From NCBI RefSeq assembly GCF_018531125.1, contig NZ_JAHDSY010000008.1: 64,000 nucleotides of DNA, one strand, 5' to 3'. Below are positions 1 to 7,716 of this stretch, piece by piece (position 1 is the stretch's first letter; each line of letters starts with the position of its first letter). Under the pieces are notes generated by a model. It was not told where the DNA came from. It was given only the letters and a program-made list of their open reading frames with translations, and made no database searches. The DNA comes from Canibacter zhuwentaonis (lineage in GTDB: Bacteria > Actinomycetota > Actinomycetes > Actinomycetales > Microbacteriaceae). The translations under genes and the position numbers were made by a program.

Positions 1-31
1 AAGGGTAGAATTGTAGACCGGGAGGAATGAA

Positions 32-1396
32 ATGGCGCTTAAACCTGCACTGGGAGTTCTCGTTTCCAAATCAAGCAAAATTGCGCTGCAGTTGTTAAAA
101 AGAAAAGGAACCCACTATCCAGGGAAGCTCGCAAAGCTTGTAGACAGCCAGATAATTAAAAATATAGAAAAACCCGAAAAAAGAATAGCCGTAATGGGCA
201 CCAACGGGAAAACAACAACCACTAACTTAATAGCGGATTTTATGAAACATAAGAATATTTCTTATGGTAGCAATAGGCTCGGCTCAAACACCTACTACGG
301 CATAGCCACAAGCCTAATAGATAACCTCTCATTCACCGGGAAAAATAAAAAAGAATTTGCGGTTTTAGAAATTGACGAACTGTGGGCTGCGCGTATCCTG
401 CCAGAGTTTGAGCCAACAACGATAACAATCACTAACCTGTTTCAAGACTCTTATGAGCGAAACGCTAATATTTTTTACGTGTTTAATAGGCTGCAAGCGG
501 GAATTCCAGACAGTGCAAAACTGATCCTGAACGCAAACGATCCAATTTCAAGCACTATTAAACCTGAAAACGAGAGAGTTTATTTTGCTGTTAACAACAT
601 TTTCAACGAGGAAGAAAGAAAATCTAGGATCAATGATTTCACTTATTGCCTGAACTGTCACGAAAAAATAGTGTGGGAGTTTAACAGATACCACCACATA
701 GGGGAGTATCGCTGTGAAAAATCAGGCTTTACAACACCCAAAGCAAAATATTTAGTTAAAGCTTACGACGCCGTCAAAAACGAAATTATCATAGAAGAAG
801 CCGGCATTCAATACGTTTTGCCGGTGATAGAGCCTATAATCGAGGTTGTCTACAACCAAATTGCAATGTACGCAACACTAAGAGAACACGGGCGCACTTA
901 CGAAGAAATATATAGCGTAATGGTGAAAACAAAAGTCGATAAATCAAGATTTGACAGTAAAAACGTTAAGGGCAGAAAAATAACAAGAATTGTAGCCAAA
1001 GGCTATAACCCCGTAGCTAACTCCAGGGTTTTTGACACTATTTCTAAATCTAACGATAAAAAAATGATCGTCTACCTGTTTGACAATCTAGAGATGGGTA
1101 ATTATCTGCAAGAAAGAACCCCCGGGTGGATTAGCGACATAGATTTTGACGTGTTAAAAGACGGCAAAACAAAGATAGTTTTTAAAAGCGTGGTCGCAGC
1201 AGATTTCTTGATTCCGCTGCAACTAGCGGGAGTGGACAGAGAGAATATAAAGATAGCTGAAAGCGAAGCAGAAATAGCCAAATATGTAACGGATGAAACA
1301 TCCATATACGTGCTGCACGATATTGAGGACATAAACCGAGCACAGGCCGAAAGGGTGATAAACCTTATCGCCGAGCACATAAATAAGGAGGGATAA
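32..1396 (+). CDS. murT: MurT-like Mur ligase (lipid II isoglutaminyl synthase ligase-subunit family), divergent
   Basis: 454 aa, the usual MurT size. The N-terminal Mur-ligase central domain has the P-loop GTNGKTTTT at residues 56-64. The C-terminal DUF1727-type domain keeps the WISDID segment with Asp369, at the place of the catalytic Asp in known MurT. Classical MurT/GatD amidates D-Glu of the lipid II stem peptide in the cytoplasm. The zinc-ribbon insert is degenerate: Cys206, Cys209 and Cys228 are present, but the fourth ligand position is Ser231. The start is supported by GGAGG at 21-25; a TAGAAT -10-like box lies at 6-11. The stop is two bases before the gatD-like start, so the pair is an operon. 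The gene is A/T-richer than the housekeeping genes and uses many AGA/AGG and ATA codons, suggesting transfer. Family assignment is firm; function is uncertain because the partner lacks its catalytic residues. Confidence 0.85.
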   Translation: MALKPALGVLVSKSSKIALQLLKRKGTHYPGKLAKLVDSQIIKNIEKPEKRIAVMGTNGKTTTTNLIADFMKHKNISYGSNRLGSNTYYGIATSLIDNLSFTGKNKKEFAVLEIDELWAARILPEFEPTTITITNLFQDSYERNANIFYVFNRLQAGIPDSAKLILNANDPISSTIKPENERVYFAVNNIFNEEERKSRINDFTYCLNCHEKIVWEFNRYHHIGEYRCEKSGFTTPKAKYLVKAYDAVKNEIIIEEAGIQYVLPVIEPIIEVVYNQIAMYATLREHGRTYEEIYSVMVKTKVDKSRFDSKNVKGRKITRIVAKGYNPVANSRVFDTISKSNDKKMIVYLFDNLEMGNYLQERTPGWISDIDFDVLKDGKTKIVFKSVVAADFLIPLQLAGVDRENIKIAESEAEIAKYVTDETSIYVLHDIEDINRAQAERVINLIAEHINKEG

Positions 1397-1398
1397 TA

Positions 1399-2103
1399 AT
1401 GATAGTGGAAGTTTTATATCAGGAATTATTTATATACGGGGAAAAAGGCAACACGGAATATCTAAGGCAGATGTTCAAAGACGCAAAGTTTGTGCATACA
1501 CAGCTAAACGACAAACCGTATTTTGCTGATAATCACGTTGATTTAATCATTATAGAACCGATCTCAGAGAGACACTTAGAGGTGGTATGCGGCAGGCTAA
1601 AACCCTATGCGGCGAAACTGCGAGAGCTAATAGATGCCGGAGCGCATTTTATTGCGTTTAATAACGCCCTAGACATACTGGGGAAATCTCTAACAGAGCA
1701 GAGTTTGGGCAAAAAAGAAGAAAAAGAAACTTTAAACCTATTTGACTACACAACAATCAGAGATTTAGATGATCGCTATGCGGAGCTTGCGGTTTTGGAG
1801 TATAAAAATATAGACGTGCTTGCTATGAGCATGGGGTTTAGCCAGTATTACGGAAACACTAGTAACTATATTTACGATGTGAAAAGCGGCTTTGGTTTTA
1901 ATAAAGAAACCAAAAGGGGAGGATACAGATACAAAAATGCTTTCCTTATAGAAGCATTGGGAAACGTGTTTATGTACAACCCTGAAATAGCTAAGCTGCT
2001 GTTAAAAAGGTTTGATTGCGACGATAGTTTGCCTTTTGAAGCAGACGCATACGCCGCACATAAGCAGCGTTCCCGTTTGTGGAAGAAGTGCGGGATACAC
2101 TAA
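1399..2103 (+). CDS. gatD: GatD-like class I glutamine amidotransferase fold, apparently without catalytic residues
   Basis: 234 aa, similar in length to GatD. The start IYGEKGN-type motif (residues 12-18) is typical of GatD, and RYKNAF (177-182) plus the NPEIAKLL tail (194-201) also fit. The nucleophile elbow, normally CGGxQxLG, reads NNALDILG (88-95), so the catalytic Cys is replaced by Asn88. The C-terminal LHGP motif that carries the catalytic His reads ALGN (186-189), giving Leu187. GatD normally releases ammonia from glutamine for MurT; this copy should not be able to. The SD (AAGGAGGG) lies in the end of the murT-like gene and the two are translationally close. Codon use is like its partner and unlike the rest of the window. 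It could be a regulatory or structural subunit, or part of a paralogous system; a canonical pair elsewhere cannot be excluded. Confidence 0.75.
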   Translation: MIVEVLYQELFIYGEKGNTEYLRQMFKDAKFVHTQLNDKPYFADNHVDLIIIEPISERHLEVVCGRLKPYAAKLRELIDAGAHFIAFNNALDILGKSLTEQSLGKKEEKETLNLFDYTTIRDLDDRYAELAVLEYKNIDVLAMSMGFSQYYGNTSNYIYDVKSGFGFNKETKRGGYRYKNAFLIEALGNVFMYNPEIAKLLLKRFDCDDSLPFEADAYAAHKQRSRLWKKCGIH

Positions 2104-2171
2104 AATACTAGCATTCAAACATAAAACACACAGCCTCACGGGGGTCTTTTGAATCCAGCGTGACGTTTGGT

Positions 2172-2245
2172 TGGAGCGGGTGACGGGAATCGAACCCGCG
2201 TCATTGGTTTGGAAGACCAAGGCTCTACCATTAAGCTACACCCGC
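2172..2245 (-). tRNA. tRNA-Gly(TCC)
   Basis: Read on the minus strand, the acceptor stem GCGGGTG pairs with CACCCGC and the T-arm is GGTTCGATTCC. The anticodon stem-loop has loop CTTCCAA, anticodon TCC (Gly). The discriminator T is followed by an encoded CCA (2174-2172). A TATAGT -10-like box on the minus strand lies at 2277-2272. The gene sits immediately beside the foreign-looking MurT/GatD-like pair, and tRNA 3' ends are frequent integration sites. Confidence 0.95.
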
Positions 2246-2411
2246 AGTGTTTTGCAACAGTAGATAATGTTACTATAGTTTCTCTAAAAATGAAAATGTC
2301 CATATTTTGGGGCTGTAATCTATGCATCTGCAGCGTTTTAGATGCAAAAGATAGCCTGTTCGAGAGATGCAACATTGTAGACGGTAAGGCAAGTCGGCAC
2401 ACAAACATAAT

Positions 2412-2440
2412 TTGACATCTTTATTTTTTCGTGATAATTT
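2412..2440 (+). promoter_or_regulatory. Strong sigma-70-like promoter for the LPHTG surface protein
   Basis: A perfect -35 TTGACA (2412-2417), a 17-base spacer and a -10 TAATTT (2435-2440) lie upstream of the ATG at 2490. This is the best consensus promoter seen in the window and implies a leader of about 40 bases. Confidence 0.7.
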
Positions 2441-2489
2441 TATTTTTTACGTATGTCTAATCAAAATTACCAACAATAAAAGAGGTCTC

Positions 2490-5400
2490 ATGCGATATTC
2501 ACCACGTGCCCCGCAAACGTTACTTGCTCTGGGTATTGCCGCCAGCATACTTGCGCCGACAGGCATTGCTGCGGCTATTTCAGCAAACACTGTTACCCCT
2601 ATTACCTCGCAAAACGAGGATCCGATTTTAACAGTTGAGCAAGCCCAAGCAGCCGTTGATAGGGCGCAGGCTGCTGTTGCAAAAGCTGAGTCTCTGCTTG
2701 CTGCGGTAACTGCTGAGACCGCCGATGCTGTTGCAGCGTATGAGAAGGTTGAGAAGGCTTTGAAAACGGCTCAGACGGATGCTGATAAAGCGCTAGTAAA
2801 CGCTGAGACTGCCCTTTCTAATGAGTTGAAAAAAGCCGAGGCAGGGCTAGCTGAAGCGCAGACTGCTGCTACTGCAGCGCAGGAGAAACTTGCTGCGGCT
2901 AAGGAAGAAGCTAAAACTGCTTTGCAGGAGCATCAGGCTGCGCAGAACGCTGTGGCGCGGGCAGCGCAGCGGGTTGTTCGAGCACAAGCGGCAGCGCCTG
3001 ATCCAAAGGTTTTAGAGGCGGCAGAAAATAATGCAGAAACAACTCAGAATGCTGCAGATAACGCGACTGAGCTGGCTCAGGCTAAAGCGAAAGAGCTTGA
3101 TGATGCTAAGAAAGCAAAATCGGTAGCTGACGCGGCTCTTGTAAAGGCTACTGCAGCGCGTGAAGCTGCTAATGCTAAGGTGGCGGATGCTGCTGTTGCA
3201 GCTGCTGCAAAAACAGCAGATTTAGAGGCCGCTAAGCAGTCGAAAGCTGATGTTGAGGCTGTTATTAGTTCTGATTCTGCTTTGAGTGAGGCGAAAAAAG
3301 CCTTGGATGAGGCGCAGACGAAGCACGCAGCTGCTGCTGAGGTTGTCAAGCAGAAGCGTGCTACCCAGGAGGTTGCTGCTGCTACGGTTGTTGCGCAGAA
3401 TAAGGTTGTTGAACAGGCGCAGGCTCGTGCTGCTGTTGAGCAGGAAAAGCTCGAAAAAGCTAGCAAGGTTGTGGCGGATAAGAAGGTCGCTGAGAAGGCA
3501 GCGGATGAGGCTTATAAGGCTGCGAATGAGGTTTATAAGGCGGCTGTTGCTGCTAGTGATCAGGAAGTCAGGGGGGGGGGGTGTTCCAGAATCTAAGATT
3601 CGTGACGCTGAGGCTCGTGTAAACGCGGCGAAGACTGTGTTGCAGCAGAAGCAGGCTGCGCAACAGGCTGCTGAGGCTGCTTTGGAAAAGTCTAAGCTGG
3701 AAGCCACTGCGAAGTGGAATAGAGGCAGTGTGGGTTTCTTCGAACACAACGGGTCCGAGAGAGCGGTGAATGAATTTAAAACAAAATATAAAGCTCCCTA
3801 TAACCTACAGGGTAAAAAAGTCCAAACACCGATTATAGATTTCACAACCATCGGCGCGAAAGATGATGCGACTGCGCTTGATAATATGTTGAAGGCTCTG
3901 ACTTTCATCGATAAAGGCAACGAGTATCGGCAAGCCGGCGACAAGAATTTCCCTGTTTCTGCTGCCCTTATGGTGACCGATCAGCTGATGGCTATTTCTC
4001 AAATTAACGCTAACTATTCACGCACATACATGTTTGGTCACTCGGGCAACTGGGGGTTTTTGCGTGACTTTGGAACCGCGAGTGAAAACCTTGCGTGGAG
4101 TGATGATGCCTACGACGGCTGGTATGCGGCCGAGAAAAAATTGTATGACAAGTACGGCAAGGTAGGCTACGATCGTAATATTTCAGAGAAATACGGTACT
4201 TGGCAAGTAAACACAACGGGACACTACGAGTCTCTGATGAAACCCGACTTCAAATACACGGGTTTCGGGTATCGTTCTGGTCAGATAGTAACACAGCAGC
4301 TCTTCACCACTCGTCCTGACATGGAACAAACTTACACCGTCGCAGAGTACAGGAATCGCCTGAGCAGCTATATGCAAAATCTGCGCGAGCAAATAGCAAA
4401 TGGTGATCCTGCTCTTAAGACTGTTTTGCAGGCCGCTGTTGTAGAGGTTGCGCAGGCGCAGAAAAATCTGGCTAGTACGGAGGCTGCGTTGGAGGATCTG
4501 CGTAACAGCAAAGTTGATCCTGATAAAGCACGCGCTGAGATGGAAAAAGCTAAAGTCATCTACGAGGCTGCTGTTGCTGAGCGTAAGGCTGCCGAGGCAG
4601 AACAGCGCAAACAGCAGGCAGCACACACTGCAGCGTCTCAGGCTGTAAGCAGCGCGCAGACAGCTCTCGCACCGTTGCAGAAAGTGAAAACTGAAGCGGA
4701 CGCGGAGGTGGCAGTCGCGGAGGAGGTTCTGCAGGCAGCAACCGAGAAGCGTGATGAGAAGCAGCGGGGTTTTGATGCTGTTACAGCTATTAAACAGGAT
4801 CCTCAGAAGGCGCTTGAAAAAGCGCAGGCTGCTATTGAGGCTGCGCAGGCTGCTTTAACTGCCGCGCAAAAGGTGCAGGCGGCGGCTGAAGCTACAGCAC
4901 GTATGCTAGCAGATCAGCAGGATGCTGCCCGAAAGGTTGTTGATGGTGCTGCTGCTACTGTTACTGAAAAAACAGCGGCACACGGTCAGGCTTTAGCGGC
5001 TGCTGATGCTGCTGCTCGGGTTGCTAAGCAGGCTGCTGATGTGTTGCAGCCTTTGCAAGAGGCTCAGGCTGCGTTGGATGCTGCTTTGATTTCTAAAGCT
5101 GTTATTGAGCGTACTCTAGCAGAAGCTACAGTAGCGCTAGAGGCGGCGGATAATACTGTCGCCACGCTAACCATCGAGCAGCAGAAAGCTGAAATGGCTC
5201 TTGCTGCCGCTACTGCGTATCTTGCGAATGCGCAGGCGCTGCCGGCTGTTCGCGCCTGGTTGGATGATCCCGCAGGTTACACGCTGCCAGATTTCTTGTT
5301 GTCAGCCTATAGCGAGGCGCTAAAGACCGCTGCTGTGGTGCAGGATGCTACAGCACAGCTCGCTGCTGCTACAACGCCGGAGTATTTGGAGGCGAAGCGG

Positions 5401-5640
5401 AAGTTGGCTGCTGCTGAAGCTGAGCTTGCGCAGGCGCGTGCTGGTTTGGAGCGTGCGCAGGCTGTTTTAGATGAGTTGAAGGCTAGAGCTGGGTCTGATG
5501 CTGCTGATAAGAAGGGCGATCAGAGGAAAACGCTGCCGCACACCGGCGGGGCGGATCTGACAGCTATTTTTGTTGCTGCTTCTGGGATCACGCTTGTTGG
5601 TGGCGTTGTTGCTGCGTCTCGCAGGCGTGAAAACAGCTAG
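2490..5640 (+). CDS. LPXTG-anchored coiled-coil/CAP-domain surface protein (SEC10/PgrA-like), frame-interrupted at a G11 run
   Basis: Start ATG 2490 is preceded by AGAGG (2481-2485). A signal peptide (about residues 1-32) is followed by a long Ala/Lys/Glu-rich coiled coil. Then comes a CAP/SCP-type domain (about residues 410-610) with GHSGNWGFL, SENLAW and TGHYESL motifs, then a second Ala-rich coiled coil. The C-terminus is LPHTG, a hydrophobic span and an RRR tail, the sortase substrate layout. The reading frame breaks at an 11-G run (3571-3581): as sequenced the upstream frame stops at 3594-3596 (368 aa), while the rest of the protein is open in the +1 frame up to 5640. A run of 10 or 13 G gives one protein of about 1049 or 1050 aa. 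Both halves lack other damage, so this looks like a phase-variable gene in the OFF state rather than an old pseudogene; a sequencing error in the run is the alternative. Likely roles are adhesion or surface exclusion. Confidence 0.85.
3571..3581 (+). repeat. G11 homopolymer run inside the surface-protein gene (candidate phase-variation switch)
   Basis: Eleven consecutive G residues lie about codon 361 of the LPHTG protein gene. Loss of one G, or gain of two, joins the two open frames. Such runs slip easily during replication. Confidence 0.9.
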
Positions 5641-5761
5641 CGGCTCGCTGTTATAACAGGAGGGGTGCCTGGTCGGGCATAATTTGTCTGGTCGGGCGCT
5701 TTTCGTATAACCTGAGGTGGTTGAGGTGTCGATACGCGCATCACCTGCGAGGGGATATATA
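5641..5761. other. Intergenic stretch with tandem CTGGTCGGGC repeats
   Basis: Between the two convergent surface genes there are two direct copies of CTGGTCGGGC (5669-5678 and 5686-5695) 17 bases apart. The first can form a short TGCC/GGCA hairpin followed by AATTT. No coding sequence was seen. It may act as a weak terminator for the LPHTG gene. Confidence 0.4.
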
Positions 5762-5805
5762 TAAAAAACTTCCGTGTTTCCAAGAAAGTGAAAACACGGA
5801 AGTTT
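5759..5805 (-). terminator. Intrinsic terminator of the DUF5067-like gene
   Basis: A perfect 14-bp inverted repeat (arms 5766-5779 and 5792-5805, loop 12 bases) is followed on the minus strand by a T-rich run. It lies just past the stop of the minus-strand gene. Confidence 0.85.
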
Positions 5806-5818
5806 ATGTGGACAGCTG

Positions 5819-6638
5819 CTACTGCAAGGAGAATTCCTTGGAGATTTCACCGTCAGAGAATGTCCCCGAAACCTTCACAGTCACCGGTGAAGTTTCATCT
5901 GAGAGCACATAACCTCTCACATAGTTCAATGTCCCGCCCGGCTGAATTTTTTTCAGTATGTCGGCAGCTTCGTAACCTTCAGGTTTTTCGTTGAGATAGA
6001 CGGCAGTTTCTAACTCAACACCATTTTGAAAGGCCTGCACGTTGTAATCAAAAATATTGGATTCTTTGTCCTTCTGATTATTTGTTACTTCCAGCCCCAC
6101 AGCGACAGTGGGCTTTGAATTATAGTTAGCAACTGACTTAGTAACGGAAGTAATCTTGATGTGGTACTTGCCGTCAGCAACATCACCTTCATCATCCTTA
6201 CCGTCGGAATCAGTCTTTGCTGCAGTGTCGGCTGGTTTTTCAGCAGGAGCAGATTCCGCCTTATCTGATTGAGCTGAGGTGCTTGGCGCAGAAACAGAGG
6301 ACTGTAAGTCCAATGCTTTAGAAAATAAATACTGTGTACCAAGGGTAATCGCGATGCTCAAAACAGCCACGACAACAGTCGCGATAGCAAGACCTCTGCC
6401 TTGACGCTTCCCTTGTGGTTTAGTGGCAATAACAGCAACAATGCCGAGGATCAGGGCAATTGCGCCAAGGAAGAAAGCGAAATTATTAATTATCGGAATC
6501 CAACTGGTGACTAGCGCAAGAATGCCAAGGATGAGACCAGCGATTCCAGAAGCGGTCATTGACTTGTGAGTAGTTACATTGTTATACGTTGGTGAAACAC
6601 CGCTCTCAGGAACTACGGATGGGGGGGGGGGTACTCAT
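5819..6638 (-). CDS. Membrane protein with DUF4190-like helices and a DUF5067-like extracellular domain, frame-interrupted at a C11 run
   Basis: The open frame from 6559 downward (246 aa) encodes three hydrophobic helices (DUF4190-like), a Ser/Ala/Asp-rich linker and a C-terminal immunoglobulin-like DUF5067-type domain (DGKYHIKITSV ... EVTNNQ). No ribosome site precedes ATG 6559. A good one (GAGGAT, 6650-6645) precedes ATG 6638, which reads MST and then enters an 11-C run (plus-strand G, 6621-6631). With 11 C the frame soon stops; with 10 or 13 C it continues in frame into the 246-aa part, giving a Pro-rich N-terminus (MSTPPPSVVPESG) typical of DUF4190 proteins and about 272 or 273 aa in total. 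The state shown is OFF, matching its neighbour. Function is unknown; the outer domain is of a type found in Gram-positive lipoproteins. Confidence 0.75.
6621..6631 (-). repeat. C11 (plus-strand G11) run at the 5' end of the DUF5067-like gene
   Basis: Eleven G on the plus strand, placed directly after the third codon of the minus-strand gene. A length of 10 or 13 restores the frame. The length is identical to the run at 3571-3581. Confidence 0.9.
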
Positions 6639-6689
6639 ATTTTTATCCTCTCAAGGTTGAAAAGACCCTCAAAGTGTAGGGCTACGCTA

Positions 6690-6695
6690 AGTATA
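6690..6695 (-). promoter_or_regulatory. Candidate -10 box for the DUF5067-like gene
   Basis: TATACT on the minus strand, about 52 bases upstream of the ATG at 6638. No clear -35 box is visible. Confidence 0.4.
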
Positions 6696-6846
6696 GCATT
6701 TTTCACTGCGCGGGGGAAGTAAGAACACTGTCTGAGTGAGTATGTAACGATGAGGTCATTTCAATTGAGGTGTTGTGCTGCGGGGATGTTGAGGTGTTGA
6801 GCTGTGGGTGCGGATCCGCTTTCCACAGCCCGTAATTCTTCAGATG

Positions 6847-6877
6847 TTGCACAGTTAGGCATAACTTACTAGATAAT
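6847..6877 (+). promoter_or_regulatory. Promoter of dps
   Basis: -35 TTGCAC (6847-6852), a 17-base spacer and -10 TAGATA (6870-6875). This predicts a leader of about 54 bases before the dps ATG. Confidence 0.55.
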
Positions 6878-6935
6878 CGCGCGGGCGGGTATTACTCTTA
6901 AAACATAATTGTAAACTAGCTGTGAGGAGATTAAA

Positions 6936-7412
6936 ATGGCACAGAATAAAACATTAACGGCTTCACCGGATTTAGCGACTGGAGTTGCGCAGTTTTTGAC
7001 TCCTGTTGTGCGGGATTTGATCGCGCTTTCGGTGAATGCGAAGCAGGCGCACTGGCATTTGCGCGGGGTTAATTTTGTGAGTTTGCACGAGTTCCTTGAC
7101 ACCGTAACAGATCATGCCCGGGAGGCTTACGACACCGCTGCCGAGCGGGTTGTGGCGCTTGGTTTGCCCATTGATGCGCGCCTAACAACTGTTGCGCAGA
7201 AGGCAACGAATCCGGTGCCCGCTGAGGGTTTCCAGCAGTACGAGCAGATTGTGGCGGATATGCTGGAGCAGTTTGATGCGACGCTCGGTTCTGTGCGGGA
7301 GGCTGTTAAGGAGCTTGACGAGATTGATCCTGTTTCGCAGGATATTGCGATTGCGATTCAGCAGCAGTTAGAGCAGGACCGCTGGTTCTTGTACGCGCAT
7401 ATCGGGTCGTAA
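6936..7412 (+). CDS. dps: Dps-family ferritin-like DNA-binding/iron-storage protein
   Basis: 158 aa. The ferroxidase ligands of the Dps family are all in register: His39, His51, Asp55, Asp66 and Glu70, with the spacing seen in E. coli Dps. Dps forms dodecamers that oxidise Fe(II) with hydrogen peroxide and store iron, and some bind the nucleoid. The N-terminus is short and not markedly basic, so DNA binding is not certain. GAGGAG at 6923-6928 supports the start. It is transcribed alone, with its own promoter and downstream hairpins. Confidence 0.93.
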   Translation: MAQNKTLTASPDLATGVAQFLTPVVRDLIALSVNAKQAHWHLRGVNFVSLHEFLDTVTDHAREAYDTAAERVVALGLPIDARLTTVAQKATNPVPAEGFQQYEQIVADMLEQFDATLGSVREAVKELDEIDPVSQDIAIAIQQQLEQDRWFLYAHIGS

Positions 7413-7444
7413 ACAGGGGTTAGCAAACCCTTGCTGGTTAGGAA

Positions 7445-7553
7445 CGTGCTCGTAGCGAGTTTTTTTGGCGGGCTTGTGATGAGTCTGTGCGGGCGCTTGA
7501 CAGGTTTTTCGGCGTGCTCGTGGCGAGTTTGTGCGGGAGCTTGGCGGATTTAG
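7445..7553 (+). repeat. Degenerate direct repeat after dps, first copy forming a weak terminator
   Basis: CGTGCTCGTAGCGAG (7445-7459) recurs as CGTGCTCGTGGCGAG near 7513-7527. Each copy is followed by a similar GTGCGGGxGCTTG segment. In the first copy CTCG/CGAG with a TAG loop is followed by seven T (7460-7466), a short terminator-like structure for dps. Confidence 0.5.
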
Positions 7554-7612
7554 CCGCCTGGATAGCTTATTGCGAGCGCGCAGGCAGCAGCACGTAGTCG
7601 TTCTTCACTGTT

Positions 7613-7655
7613 GCACAAAACCCGCCACTTTTCCACAGGGTGGCGGGTTTTGTGC
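7613..7655. terminator. Strong 16-bp hairpin upstream of thrS
   Basis: A perfect inverted repeat, arms 7613-7628 and 7640-7655, with an 11-base loop. There is no T run after it on the plus strand, but the arms contain A/T tracts, so it may be a bidirectional terminator separating dps from thrS. It ends 20 bases before the thrS -10-like TAGAAT (7675-7680). No T-box motif is present. Confidence 0.6.
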
Positions 7656-7716
7656 GATATATCGAGGGTGAATGTAGAATTAAAATCTACATAATTTTGG
7701 AATCAAGGAGTTTACG

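Noticed and set aside
2490..5640. Surface protein as an ordinary degraded pseudogene
   Set aside because: Only one lesion, located exactly in an 11-G run; promoter, SD, signal peptide, CAP domain and LPHTG tail are intact.
7613..7716. T-box or other aminoacyl-tRNA-dependent leader for thrS
   Set aside because: The hairpin is strong but the conserved T-box sequence is absent between it and thrS.
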